From Stutzerimonas stutzeri (lineage in GTDB: Bacteria; Pseudomonadota; Gammaproteobacteria; Pseudomonadales; Pseudomonadaceae), in the NCBI RefSeq assembly GCF_002890915.1, contig NZ_POUT01000009.1:62001-126000 (forward strand): a stretch of 64,000 bases of DNA. The letters run 5' to 3'. Below are positions 50,005 through 56,718 of this stretch, in pieces (the first letter of the stretch is position 1; each line of letters starts with the position of its first letter). A program made the position numbers and the translations under genes. The notes beneath the pieces are model-generated. The model saw only the letters and a program-made list of their open reading frames with translations. It was not told the DNA's origin and ran no database searches.

Positions 50005-51765
50005 ATGAACACCCTTGCCATACCTGACAAGCCCGCGCCGGCACCGTCCGAAGTCGTCTGTCGCCCCGATGTCCTTGATACGCTTGCGAACGCGTGCCGG
50101 GCACGCGGCACTGGCGGGTTGTCACCGGCGGCGGGTTTGCTGGCTTGGTACGACTGGGCGCTGCACCTGAGCCTTTCACCGGGCAAGCAGCGCAGCCTGA
50201 TCGAAAAGGGATTGCACAAGCAGCGACGCTTGGCGCGCTACGTCGCGCACGCTGCAAGTGCCCACGGCTGCCCCACGTGCATCGAGCCGTTGGAGCAGGA
50301 TCGGCGCTTCGAGGCGCCGGCCTGGCAGCAATGGCCGTTCAACGTGATCCACCAGGGCTTTTTGCTGCAGCAGCAGTGGTGGCACAACGCCACCACCGGC
50401 GTGCGCGGCGTGTCGCGCCATCACGAGAACATGGTCACTTTCGCTGGGCGGCAGTGGCTGGACATGTGGTCGCCATCGAATTTCATCTGGACCAACCCGG
50501 AAGTGCTGGAAGCCATCAGAACCAGCGGCGGCGCCAACCTGTGGCGCGGCGCGATGAACTTCCTCGACGATACACAGCGTCTTGCGCTTGACGATGAACC
50601 GGCCGGGGTCGAAGGCTTCAAAGTCGGCCAGGACGTGGCGGTCACACCAGGAAAGGTGGTGTTTCGCAACCACCTGATCGAGCTGATCCAGTACACACCC
50701 ACGACCCCCGATGTGTATGCCGAGCCGGTGCTGATCGTGCCCTCCTGGATCATGAAGTACTACATCCTCGACCTGTCACCGCACAACTCCATGGTGAAGT
50801 ACCTGGTCGACCAGGGGCATACGGTGTTCATCCTTTCCTGGAAGAACCCGACCGCGGCCGATCGCGACCTCGGCCTCGAGGATTACCGATGGCTGGGGGT
50901 CATGGATGCACTGGACGCGGTCACGGCCATCGTGCCCGAGCGCAAGGTGCAGGCGGTTGGCTATTGCCTGGGCGGCACCTTGCTGACGATCGCCGCAGCC
51001 GCGATGGCGCGCGATGGCGACGAACGGCTGCGCAGTTTGACGCTGCTGGCGTCGGAGACCGACTTCCGCGAGTCGGGCGAAATCGCGCTTTTCATCGACG
51101 ACAGTCAACTTGCCTGGCTGGAAGCCGGGATGTGGGACAAGGGCTATCTCGACGGCAAGCAGATGGCCGCCTCTTTCCAGATGCTCAACTCGCGCGACCT
51201 GATCTGGTCGCGCCGCGTGCGCGAGTACCTGCTGGGCGAACGGCAGGAGTTCAATGATCTGATGGCCTGGAATGCCGACGTGACGCGCATGCCGTATCGC
51301 ATGCACAGCGAGTACCTGCGGCGTTTGTATCTGAACAACGATCTGGCCGAGGGACGCTACCAGGTCGGCGGACGGCCAGTGGCGATCGCCGACATCGAAG
51401 TGCCGATGCTCATCGTCGGCACGGTGCGCGACCACGTCGCCCCCTGGCCATCCGTGTACAAGATGCATCTGCTCAGTGATGCGGAACTGACCTTCGTACT
51501 GACCAGCGGCGGGCACAACGCCGGTGTGGTCAGTGAGCCAGGGCACCCCCGGCGCAGCTACCAGATTGCGACCCGCAGCGTTGGCGCTCGCTACGTCGAT
51601 CCGCAAACGTGGCGTACCGAAACCCCGCTGAACGAGGGCTCCTGGTGGCCAGCCTGGCAGCAGTGGCTGGCGCGGCGTTCGACCGAGCGTGTGGCGCCGC
51701 CTGCAATGGGCGGCACGCAGGGACCGCTTGGTGATGCACCGGGAACCTATGTGGCAATGCGCTGA
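50005..51765 (+). CDS. phaC: Polyhydroxyalkanoate synthase, class I-like
   Basis: A 586-residue PHA synthase of the alpha/beta hydrolase fold. The lipase-like box GYCLGG puts catalytic Cys at 321; the partner Asp and His lie in TVRDHVAPW and SGGHNAGV. N-terminal features (QQWPFNVIHQGFLLQQQWW, SPSNFIWTNPEVLEA) are those of PhaC. It polymerises (R)-3-hydroxybutyryl-CoA into storage polyester. The start follows GGAAGG and the operator. It heads a phaC-phasin-phaB operon. Confidence 0.93.
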   Translation: MNTLAIPDKPAPAPSEVVCRPDVLDTLANACRARGTGGLSPAAGLLAWYDWALHLSLSPGKQRSLIEKGLHKQRRLARYVAHAASAHGCPTCIEPLEQDRRFEAPAWQQWPFNVIHQGFLLQQQWWHNATTGVRGVSRHHENMVTFAGRQWLDMWSPSNFIWTNPEVLEAIRTSGGANLWRGAMNFLDDTQRLALDDEPAGVEGFKVGQDVAVTPGKVVFRNHLIELIQYTPTTPDVYAEPVLIVPSWIMKYYILDLSPHNSMVKYLVDQGHTVFILSWKNPTAADRDLGLEDYRWLGVMDALDAVTAIVPERKVQAVGYCLGGTLLTIAAAAMARDGDERLRSLTLLASETDFRESGEIALFIDDSQLAWLEAGMWDKGYLDGKQMAASFQMLNSRDLIWSRRVREYLLGERQEFNDLMAWNADVTRMPYRMHSEYLRRLYLNNDLAEGRYQVGGRPVAIADIEVPMLIVGTVRDHVAPWPSVYKMHLLSDAELTFVLTSGGHNAGVVSEPGHPRRSYQIATRSVGARYVDPQTWRTETPLNEGSWWPAWQQWLARRSTERVAPPAMGGTQGPLGDAPGTYVAMR

Positions 51766-51872
51766 TACGACGCGCTGAAGCTGAGATAAGGCCAGACCAT
51801 TTCAAAGGGACATCACTAAAGATGGCCCACACCCGCCCCGAAGGGGGCCCACCATGACCGAAGGGCACTGCA

Positions 51873-52316
51873 ATGAGCAACGAACTGCCAATCCATCTCT
51901 ACAAAGCCAATGCCGAGCTGCAACTGCAGATCACGCGCTTGCTGCAGGAGAGCAGCCATCACTGGCTCGAAGTCATGCAACAGCTCAGCGCTGGCAGCGT
52001 GCTGGAGACCACCTCGCGCATCCAGGGCCTCCAACAGGCGGCCGACTGGCAAGCGCTCGCGACCTTGCCGTCCGAAGTGTTCTGGCGTCTGTGCCAAGGC
52101 CGCATGGGCGATGCCCAAGCGGTCGGGCAAGTAGCAGCCAAGAGCCAGACGGCCTTTGCCAATGGACTGCGCCAGGCGCTCACGACTTGGCAGGAGTCTG
52201 TCTCCGAGGCATTCGGCGCGAGTGGCGACGCAGCCTCTTTCACGCAGCTTTGCCAGCGCTGGACCCAGCCCTGGACCGCCCCAAGCGCCGTACCCCAGGG
52301 CAAGACCAAGAAATGA
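51873..52316 (+). CDS. Phasin-family PHA granule protein
   Basis: A 147-residue amphipathic protein (HLYKANAELQLQITRLLQESSHHWLEVMQQLSAGS) with the hydrophobic/amphipathic repeats of phasin family PF09361. It coats polyester granules and keeps them dispersed. It sits between phaC and phaB. Confidence 0.82.
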   Translation: MSNELPIHLYKANAELQLQITRLLQESSHHWLEVMQQLSAGSVLETTSRIQGLQQAADWQALATLPSEVFWRLCQGRMGDAQAVGQVAAKSQTAFANGLRQALTTWQESVSEAFGASGDAASFTQLCQRWTQPWTAPSAVPQGKTKK

Positions 52317-52326
52317 GGGGACGGCA

Positions 52327-53073
52327 ATGAATACGACGCAACGGACGGCGCTGGTGACGGGAGGCAACCGGGGGTTGGGCGCTGCGATCGCCCGTGCCCT
52401 GTACGATGCCGGCCACCGCGTGATCGTCACGCATACCCCCGGCAACACCACGATTGGCCAGTGGCAGCAAGCGCAAGCGACACAGGGCTACAAATTTGCT
52501 GCCTACGGGGTGGATGTATCGAACTACGAATCAACGCAGGAAATGGCGCGGCGCATCCACGCCGACGGTCATCGGATCGACATCCTGGTGAACAACGCCG
52601 GCATCACCCGCGATGCAACGCTGCGCAAGCTCGACAAGGCCGGTTGGGATGCCGTACTGCGCACCAACCTGGACTCCATGTTCAACGTCACCAAGCCATT
52701 CATCGATCCGATGGTCGAGCGCGGCTGGGGTCGCATCGTCAACATCTCGTCGATCAACGGCAGCAAGGGCCAGTTCGGGCAGACCAATTATTCGGCGGCC
52801 AAAGCCGGCGTGCACGGGTTCACGAAGGCGCTGGCGCAGGAGGTCGCGCGCAAGGGTGTGACGGTCAACACCGTGTCGCCGGGTTATCTGGCCACCGAGA
52901 TGGTGATGGCGGTGCGGGAGGACATGCGCCAGAAGATCATCGATGCGATTCCGGTTGGCCGTCTGGGCCAGCCGGACGAGATTGCGGCACTTGTCGCCTT
53001 CATCGCCAGCGAAGCCGCCGCCTTTATGACCGGCAGCAACGTGGCGATGAACGGCGGCCAGCATATGTATTGA
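52327..53073 (+). CDS. phaB: Acetoacetyl-CoA reductase
   Basis: A 248-residue short-chain dehydrogenase: cofactor loop TGGNRGLGAAIA, NNAGITRD, catalytic Ser/Tyr/Lys in NISSINGSKGQFGQTNYSAAKAG. RDATLRKLDKAGWDAVLRTNLDSMFN is characteristic of the PhaB group. It makes (R)-3-hydroxybutyryl-CoA for PhaC. The start is ten bases past the phasin stop with a GGGGA ribosome site. No phaA thiolase is present, so the host must supply acetoacetyl-CoA. Confidence 0.9.
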   Translation: MNTTQRTALVTGGNRGLGAAIARALYDAGHRVIVTHTPGNTTIGQWQQAQATQGYKFAAYGVDVSNYESTQEMARRIHADGHRIDILVNNAGITRDATLRKLDKAGWDAVLRTNLDSMFNVTKPFIDPMVERGWGRIVNISSINGSKGQFGQTNYSAAKAGVHGFTKALAQEVARKGVTVNTVSPGYLATEMVMAVREDMRQKIIDAIPVGRLGQPDEIAALVAFIASEAAAFMTGSNVAMNGGQHMY

Positions 53074-53195
53074 GTAGTCGAGGGGCCTGCGGCATGAAAG
53101 TCTGGACCATTCGCTTGGGCAGTTCACCGAAGAGCATCCTTTACACACTCGGGTGCTCGGACACGAAGCATGCGCATTGACACAAGGGTGTTTGC

Positions 53196-53348
53196 GTGCT
53201 GACGGATAGTGATCTGCAAGCCCTCCGGTTGACCGCACGTTTAGCAGGCGTCGTCACCCTGATCCTGATTGACATCCCCATCGCTTGGTGGCTGGCCCGT
53301 ACCAAGACCTGGTGGAAAGGGCCGATGGGAGGCTGCCTTGGAGCCTAG
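53196..53348 (+). pseudogene. Truncated molybdate ABC permease (modB) fragment
   Basis: A GTG-started frame reads VLTDSDLQALRLTARLAGVVTLILIDIPIAWWLARTKTWWKG, the N-terminal 45 residues of the molybdate permease ModB, then runs out into unrelated sequence and stops. The remaining four fifths are missing. The following LysR gene starts inside its last codons. This marks an old recombination breakpoint. Confidence 0.75.
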
Positions 53349-54234
53349 ATTGCTACGCTATTTCGTTGCAGTCGCGGAAGAGCTGCATCTCGCCCGCGCG
53401 GCCGAGCGTCTCGGGATCGAGCAATCTCCCGTATCGCGAGCAATGCGCGACCTGGAAAGCCAGCTTGGCGTGCAGTTGTTCGACCGCAGCACCCGCCTGA
53501 CGCGGCTGACCTGGGCCGGCCAGGTGTTCCTAGGCGAATGCCGACGCGTGATGGCCACCGTGGAGCAGGCAGTCAAGAGTGCCAAGGCGGCGGCACAGGG
53601 CTACCAGGGCCATCTGCGCATCGCGATCTGCGACGGCCTGGCGCAGCCCCGCATCGCCACCTTGCTGGCACGCAGCCGCGAGGAGGAGCCCGAGATGGAG
53701 ATTCGCGTCTTCGAGCTGCCGTTCGCGCAGCAGCTCAAGACGTTGCACGACGATCTGCTGGACATCGGCTTTGCGTTGTCAAACGCGGTACATGATGGCC
53801 TCGTCGCCGAGCCGGTGTGGACCGATCCGCTGTCGGTGATCGTGCCCGCACGCCACCCCTTGCTGGCACACGTGCAGGTGCCGCTGACCGAAGCCCTGAA
53901 GTTCCCGCTGGTTCTGTGCCATCCCGAATCGGGATCGGGCTGCCGCCATCAGATTCAAGCGCTGCTGCAGGACGCAGGCACGCCGCTCAAGCTGGTCGAT
54001 GAAGTGACCAGCCTGGGCGTGATGCTGACCCTGGTCGGTGCCGGCTACGGCATCGGCTTCGCCATCGCCTCGCAGGTGCAGACGCTACAGCGCCCGGACA
54101 TCTCCATTCGTCCCTTGGCCGGCAGCCCACCGGTGCTCTCTACCTACCTGCTGCGCCGCCGGGGCGAACCCTCGGAGCCCATGAAGCGGTTCATCGAGCG
54201 GGCGAAAGGCGGGCGGGACCGCGCCTGTCGATGA
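53338..54234 (+). CDS. LysR-family transcriptional regulator
   Basis: A 298-residue LysR protein started at a TTG (LEPRLLRYFVAVAEELHLARAAERLGIEQSPVSRAMRDLESQLGVQLFDRSTRLTRLTWAGQVFL) because GGGAGG lies seven bases before it; an in-frame ATG at 53269 would add 23 residues with no homology. The effector domain is complete. It is a paralogue of the gene at 35634 and of the broken copy at 37 kb. Its ribosome site lies within the modB fragment, so the fusion may have altered its expression. Confidence 0.83.
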   Translation: MEPRLLRYFVAVAEELHLARAAERLGIEQSPVSRAMRDLESQLGVQLFDRSTRLTRLTWAGQVFLGECRRVMATVEQAVKSAKAAAQGYQGHLRIAICDGLAQPRIATLLARSREEEPEMEIRVFELPFAQQLKTLHDDLLDIGFALSNAVHDGLVAEPVWTDPLSVIVPARHPLLAHVQVPLTEALKFPLVLCHPESGSGCRHQIQALLQDAGTPLKLVDEVTSLGVMLTLVGAGYGIGFAIASQVQTLQRPDISIRPLAGSPPVLSTYLLRRRGEPSEPMKRFIERAKGGRDRACR

Positions 54235-54482
54235 TGAGTCAATCCTTTGAGGACGCAGCTCACCTGTCCGTAGCGGCCTGTGGCGTGATGTGCCAGTGGA
54301 CAGATAGACTTCGGTATGAAATCCGATGCTCTGGCTGTTGATGGATGTGCTTGGCTCGCTTTGGATCACCCGCAACGGCCTGCGTTGACCAGGCCGAAGA
54401 CTTGAGTCCACAATCGAGTCCATTCCGTGACGCTTGGATCGGAAAAAACGTTCGTAATAAACGAGTTAGCGACCGGGTGCTG

Positions 54483-54500
54483 TTCCCTTCGCCCGCTCCA
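54483..54500 (+). other. attR-like copy of tRNA-Gly(CCC) 3' end, site 1
   Basis: TTCCCTTCGCCCGCTCCA equals the last 18 bases of tRNA-Gly(CCC), including CCA. No tRNA body precedes it, so it is the duplicated 3' end made by integration. It marks the right end of the ICE. Confidence 0.82.
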
Positions 54501-54513
54501 GACACCTAACGTT

Positions 54514-54540
54514 AAAGCCCTGTTTTTACAGGGCTTTTTC
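54514..54540. terminator. Terminator after att site 1
   Basis: AAAGCCCTGT / ACAGGGCTTT hairpin followed by T run. The same stem recurs after att site 2. Confidence 0.75.
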
Positions 54541-54600
54541 GTTTCTGGTTTTTGGTGGTGTCGAAGAAGTGTCGAAAAGGTCCAGCCGTACGGGCTGTGA

Positions 54601-54891
54601 TCAGATGGACGAAAGCGCCTGGATGACGTGCTTCGGATCGTTATGAATAGCGCGCAGCAGCGCCTTTGCCGGTCCGGTCGGTTCGCGTCGGCCTTGTTCC
54701 CAATTACGCAACGTACCCAGTTGAACATCGATCATGGCTGCGAACTTGGCCTGGGTCAGCCCGGTCGCCTTGCGGATATCCTTCACCTGCAGCGAGTCGA
54801 CGACGAATTCCCGCGAGGCCTGACGTTCGCCACGGTGAATCTCGTCCATCTGCTGGACGCTTTCCAGAAGGTCTTCGAAGAATTTGCTCAT
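54601..54891 (-). CDS. NadS-type XRE antitoxin
   Basis: A 96-residue protein (MSKFFEDLLESVQQMDEIHRGERQASREFVVDSLQVKDIRKATGLTQAKFAAMIDVQLGTLRNWEQGRREPTGPAKALLRAI) with an XRE helix-turn-helix of the NadS/HigA type. Such antitoxins normally follow a RelE/HigB toxin gene; here only a short toxin-like tail remains upstream (54892-54959). Confidence 0.8.
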   Translation of the reverse strand: MSKFFEDLLESVQQMDEIHRGERQASREFVVDSLQVKDIRKATGLTQAKFAAMIDVQLGTLRNWEQGRREPTGPAKALLRAIHNDPKHVIQALSSI

Positions 54892-54959
54892 GGTGATTAC
54901 TCCACCGCTCGATGATTTGCTTGAGCACCTTGCGCTCGTCTGCTGTCAGGTCCTCCTGA
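54892..54959 (-). pseudogene. Remnant tail of a RelE/HigB-type toxin
   Basis: Minus strand DQEDLTADERKVLKQIIERWSN reads like the last residues of a NadT/HigB toxin, cut off by the ParE stop just upstream. The frame runs into the antitoxin start. Short and tentative. Confidence 0.4.
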
Positions 54960-54960
54960 T

Positions 54961-55293
54961 CTAAACACCCTCAGCTAGATCCCGCAGCCATGAGGGGATA
55001 TCGATCATTCCATGCAAAACACGCCAAATCTCAATGTGGCTCGGACATTCCACGTAGAACACCACGTAGGGATACCGCTTGAGCTGCCAGGATCGTAGCC
55101 CCGGAATATCCAGCTCATGTGCGTAGCGGTTGGAGCCTGATTCTGGGTGTCGACTGAGCTGTTTATAGGCGCGCTCCAGCGCATCAATCAGCCCCAACGC
55201 AGCCTTATCGGCCTCACGCTCCAAGTAGTATGAAATCGCTCTATCGACGTCCTCGCGCGCTAGCGCTCTTGGGATGACGGGCTTTTGCTTCAT
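54961..55293 (-). CDS. parE: ParE/RelE-superfamily toxin
   Basis: A 110-residue toxin (VIPRALAREDVDRAISYYLEREADKAALGLIDALERAYKQLSRHPESGSNRYAHELDIPGLRSWQLKRYPYVVFYVECPSHIEIWRVLHGMIDIPSWL) with the RelE/ParE fold; KRYPYVVFYVE and EIWRVLH are the usual C-terminal strands. The start overlaps the antitoxin stop by four bases. The likely target is DNA gyrase (ParE) or ribosome-bound mRNA; sequence favours ParE. Confidence 0.85.
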   Translation of the reverse strand: MKQKPVIPRALAREDVDRAISYYLEREADKAALGLIDALERAYKQLSRHPESGSNRYAHELDIPGLRSWQLKRYPYVVFYVECPSHIEIWRVLHGMIDIPSWLRDLAEGV

Positions 55294-55526
55294 CCGCGAG
55301 CATTCCGAACCCAATCACGTAGGGATTCGAAGTAGTCTGCATCAACGGGAGCAGTCGAAGCCGAGGCTGCTCCCGCCAATAGCAGACCACGAAGGTGCTG
55401 GCGGTCCTGGTCCTTGCGGATCAATTCGCGGACGTATTCACTACTGGTGCCGTAGCCACGCTGATTGACTTGTTCGTCCACGAAGCTCTTCAGCGTATCG
55501 GGAAGGGAGATGTTCATGGTGCTCAT
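55290..55526 (-). CDS. parD: ParD-family antitoxin
   Basis: A 78-residue ribbon-helix-helix antitoxin (MSTMNISLPDTLKSFVDEQVNQRGYGTSSEYVRELIRKDQDRQHLRGLLLAGAAS), upstream of and overlapping parE. MNISLP and GYGTSSEYVRELI are the RHH strand and helices. It binds the operon's own promoter as well as ParE. Confidence 0.87.
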   Translation of the reverse strand: MSTMNISLPDTLKSFVDEQVNQRGYGTSSEYVRELIRKDQDRQHLRGLLLAGAASASTAPVDADYFESLRDWVRNARG

Positions 55527-55704
55527 GCGGCTAGCCCCGTTTGGCAAAAATTGGCAAGAACCACTTTAGCGCGTTGCTAAACGCGGTGTCGATAAAGCAT
55601 CGAAAACAATGTGCGAATTGCGCCGAAACGAGCAGACGGTTCAGCCCCGAAACCGCGTAACAACACGCTTTGAGCCGAAACGACACACAAAGCAAAAGGG
55701 CCGT

Positions 55705-55722
55705 TTCCCTTCGCCCGCTCCA
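55705..55722 (+). other. attR-like copy of tRNA-Gly(CCC) 3' end, site 2
   Basis: The same 18 bases as site 1, 1,222 bases further right, with an unrelated left flank. Right of it lies the conserved chromosome. Confidence 0.82.
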
Positions 55723-55732
55723 TATCCCAAAT

Positions 55733-55762
55733 GAAAAAGCCCTGTTCCTACAGGGCTTTTTC
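55733..55762. terminator. Terminator after att site 2
   Basis: GAAAAAGCCCTGT / ACAGGGCTTTTTC hairpin with T run, probably the native terminator of the chromosomal tRNA-Gly gene. Confidence 0.75.
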
Positions 55763-55813
55763 ATTTCTCGCCGTTCGCGCTGTCATCCATCCGGAGGCTG
55801 GCTAATCCATCAG

Positions 55814-56185
55814 TCAGTCGCGCCGCCAATGGCGTGGGCCTTCATTTGATTTCGCCTGGTGATACGTTCTGCGGGAAATCTTCTGAGGCGTCTGCTGTTG
55901 CCCCTTGTACTTGTGGGCGGGACCGGCGCCGTGGTACCTGGGCGGATACGCGCCCTTACCTCGATGCTGCGGCACATGCTTGCCGCCGTCGTAGCGCGGT
56001 GGCGGTGCATAGTGGCGGTAGTCGTGGCGCTCATAGCGGTAGTAGCGAATCGGATAGACCTCGTAATGACGGTCTCGATACCCGCTGTAATAGTGCGAAT
56101 GGCGATAGCCATAATCGCCATGGCCATAGACTGTGCAGCCGCCAAGCAGGGCCAGGACGGCAAGGATTATAGGAGTTCGGGACAT
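55814..56185 (-). CDS. Tyr/His-rich small lipoprotein
   Basis: A 123-residue protein with lipobox (VLALLGGC) and an extremely Tyr/His/Arg-rich body (YGHGDYGYRHSHYYSGYRDRHYEVYPIRYYRYERHDYRHYAPP), ending basic. Codons are well used, so composition is genuine. Related proteins are annotated as hypothetical lipoproteins; possible metal binding or cell-wall association is speculative. The start follows TAGGAG. Confidence 0.72.
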   Translation of the reverse strand: MSRTPIILAVLALLGGCTVYGHGDYGYRHSHYYSGYRDRHYEVYPIRYYRYERHDYRHYAPPPRYDGGKHVPQHRGKGAYPPRYHGAGPAHKYKGQQQTPQKISRRTYHQAKSNEGPRHWRRD

Positions 56186-56243
56186 GAGGATGCCCTCCTG
56201 AGAGGTGTGGCCGGCATTGCCGGCCTTACCCGAGCGGGGCGTG

Positions 56244-56390
56244 TCAGCAGTTGCCCTTCTTCGCCTGCCCCGGCGGGCAGTGCGGAGGGCCGCCGACATC
56301 ACCAATGTCGATGCCGATACCCGGCAGGCGCAGGCTGCAGCCGGTTACCAGAAGAGCTGCGAACACCAGCGCAGCAACGCGGGCAATCAT
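56244..56390 (-). CDS. Small lipoprotein with CPPG...KGxC tail, copy 1
   Basis: A 48-residue predicted lipoprotein: signal peptide with lipobox LLVTGC, then SLRLPGIGIDIGDVGGPPH and the tail CPPGQAKKGNC. Its ATG shares one base with the stop of the upstream gene (TGATG). It is short but shows a perfect lipobox and resembles its neighbour, so it is likely real. Confidence 0.7.
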   Translation of the reverse strand: MIARVAALVFAALLVTGCSLRLPGIGIDIGDVGGPPHCPPGQAKKGNC

Positions 56391-56569
56391 CAGCAGCTCC
56401 CTTTCATACGATGTCCGGGCGGACAGAAGTGGCCACCGTGGCCGTAGCCACCTAGATCGACACGCACCGCATCGGCATCACCGACCCGGGCATGAATCCC
56501 CGGCGCACTGAAGCTGCAACCACTCAGGGCCAGTACGCTGGCAATCAACGTCACGGTTAAGACTCTCAT
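56390..56569 (-). CDS. Small lipoprotein with CPPG...KGxC tail, copy 2
   Basis: A 59-residue predicted lipoprotein (MRVLTVTLIASVLALSGC lipobox), then FSAPGIHARVGDADAVRVDLGGYGHGGH and the tail CPPGHRMKGSC. Both copies share PGI, GD, GG and the terminal CPPGxxxKGxC. The role is unknown; two terminal cysteines could form a disulfide or bind metal. Confidence 0.72.
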   Translation of the reverse strand: MRVLTVTLIASVLALSGCSFSAPGIHARVGDADAVRVDLGGYGHGGHFCPPGHRMKGSC

Positions 56570-56718
56570 CGGAATACTCCTGATTTTCCGCAAGGCGAAG
56601 CCTCGATAAGCCAGCTGCGCAAGACGCAACTCGACAACTGATTTGACTTCCGACGAGACGACTCGTTCCCTACTCGGGCAATGCGGCTCACGCCAGTGGC
56701 GAGAGCCGCTGGCTAGGC

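Noticed and set aside
53094..53180. 28-codon ORF after phaB (MKVWTIRLGSSPK...)
   Set aside because: No ribosome site of quality, no lipobox or motif, and it lies in a recombination scar zone before the modB fragment.
54483..55722. Complete tRNA-Gly gene
   Set aside because: Only the 3' 18 bases are present at each site; no anticodon or D arms precede them.
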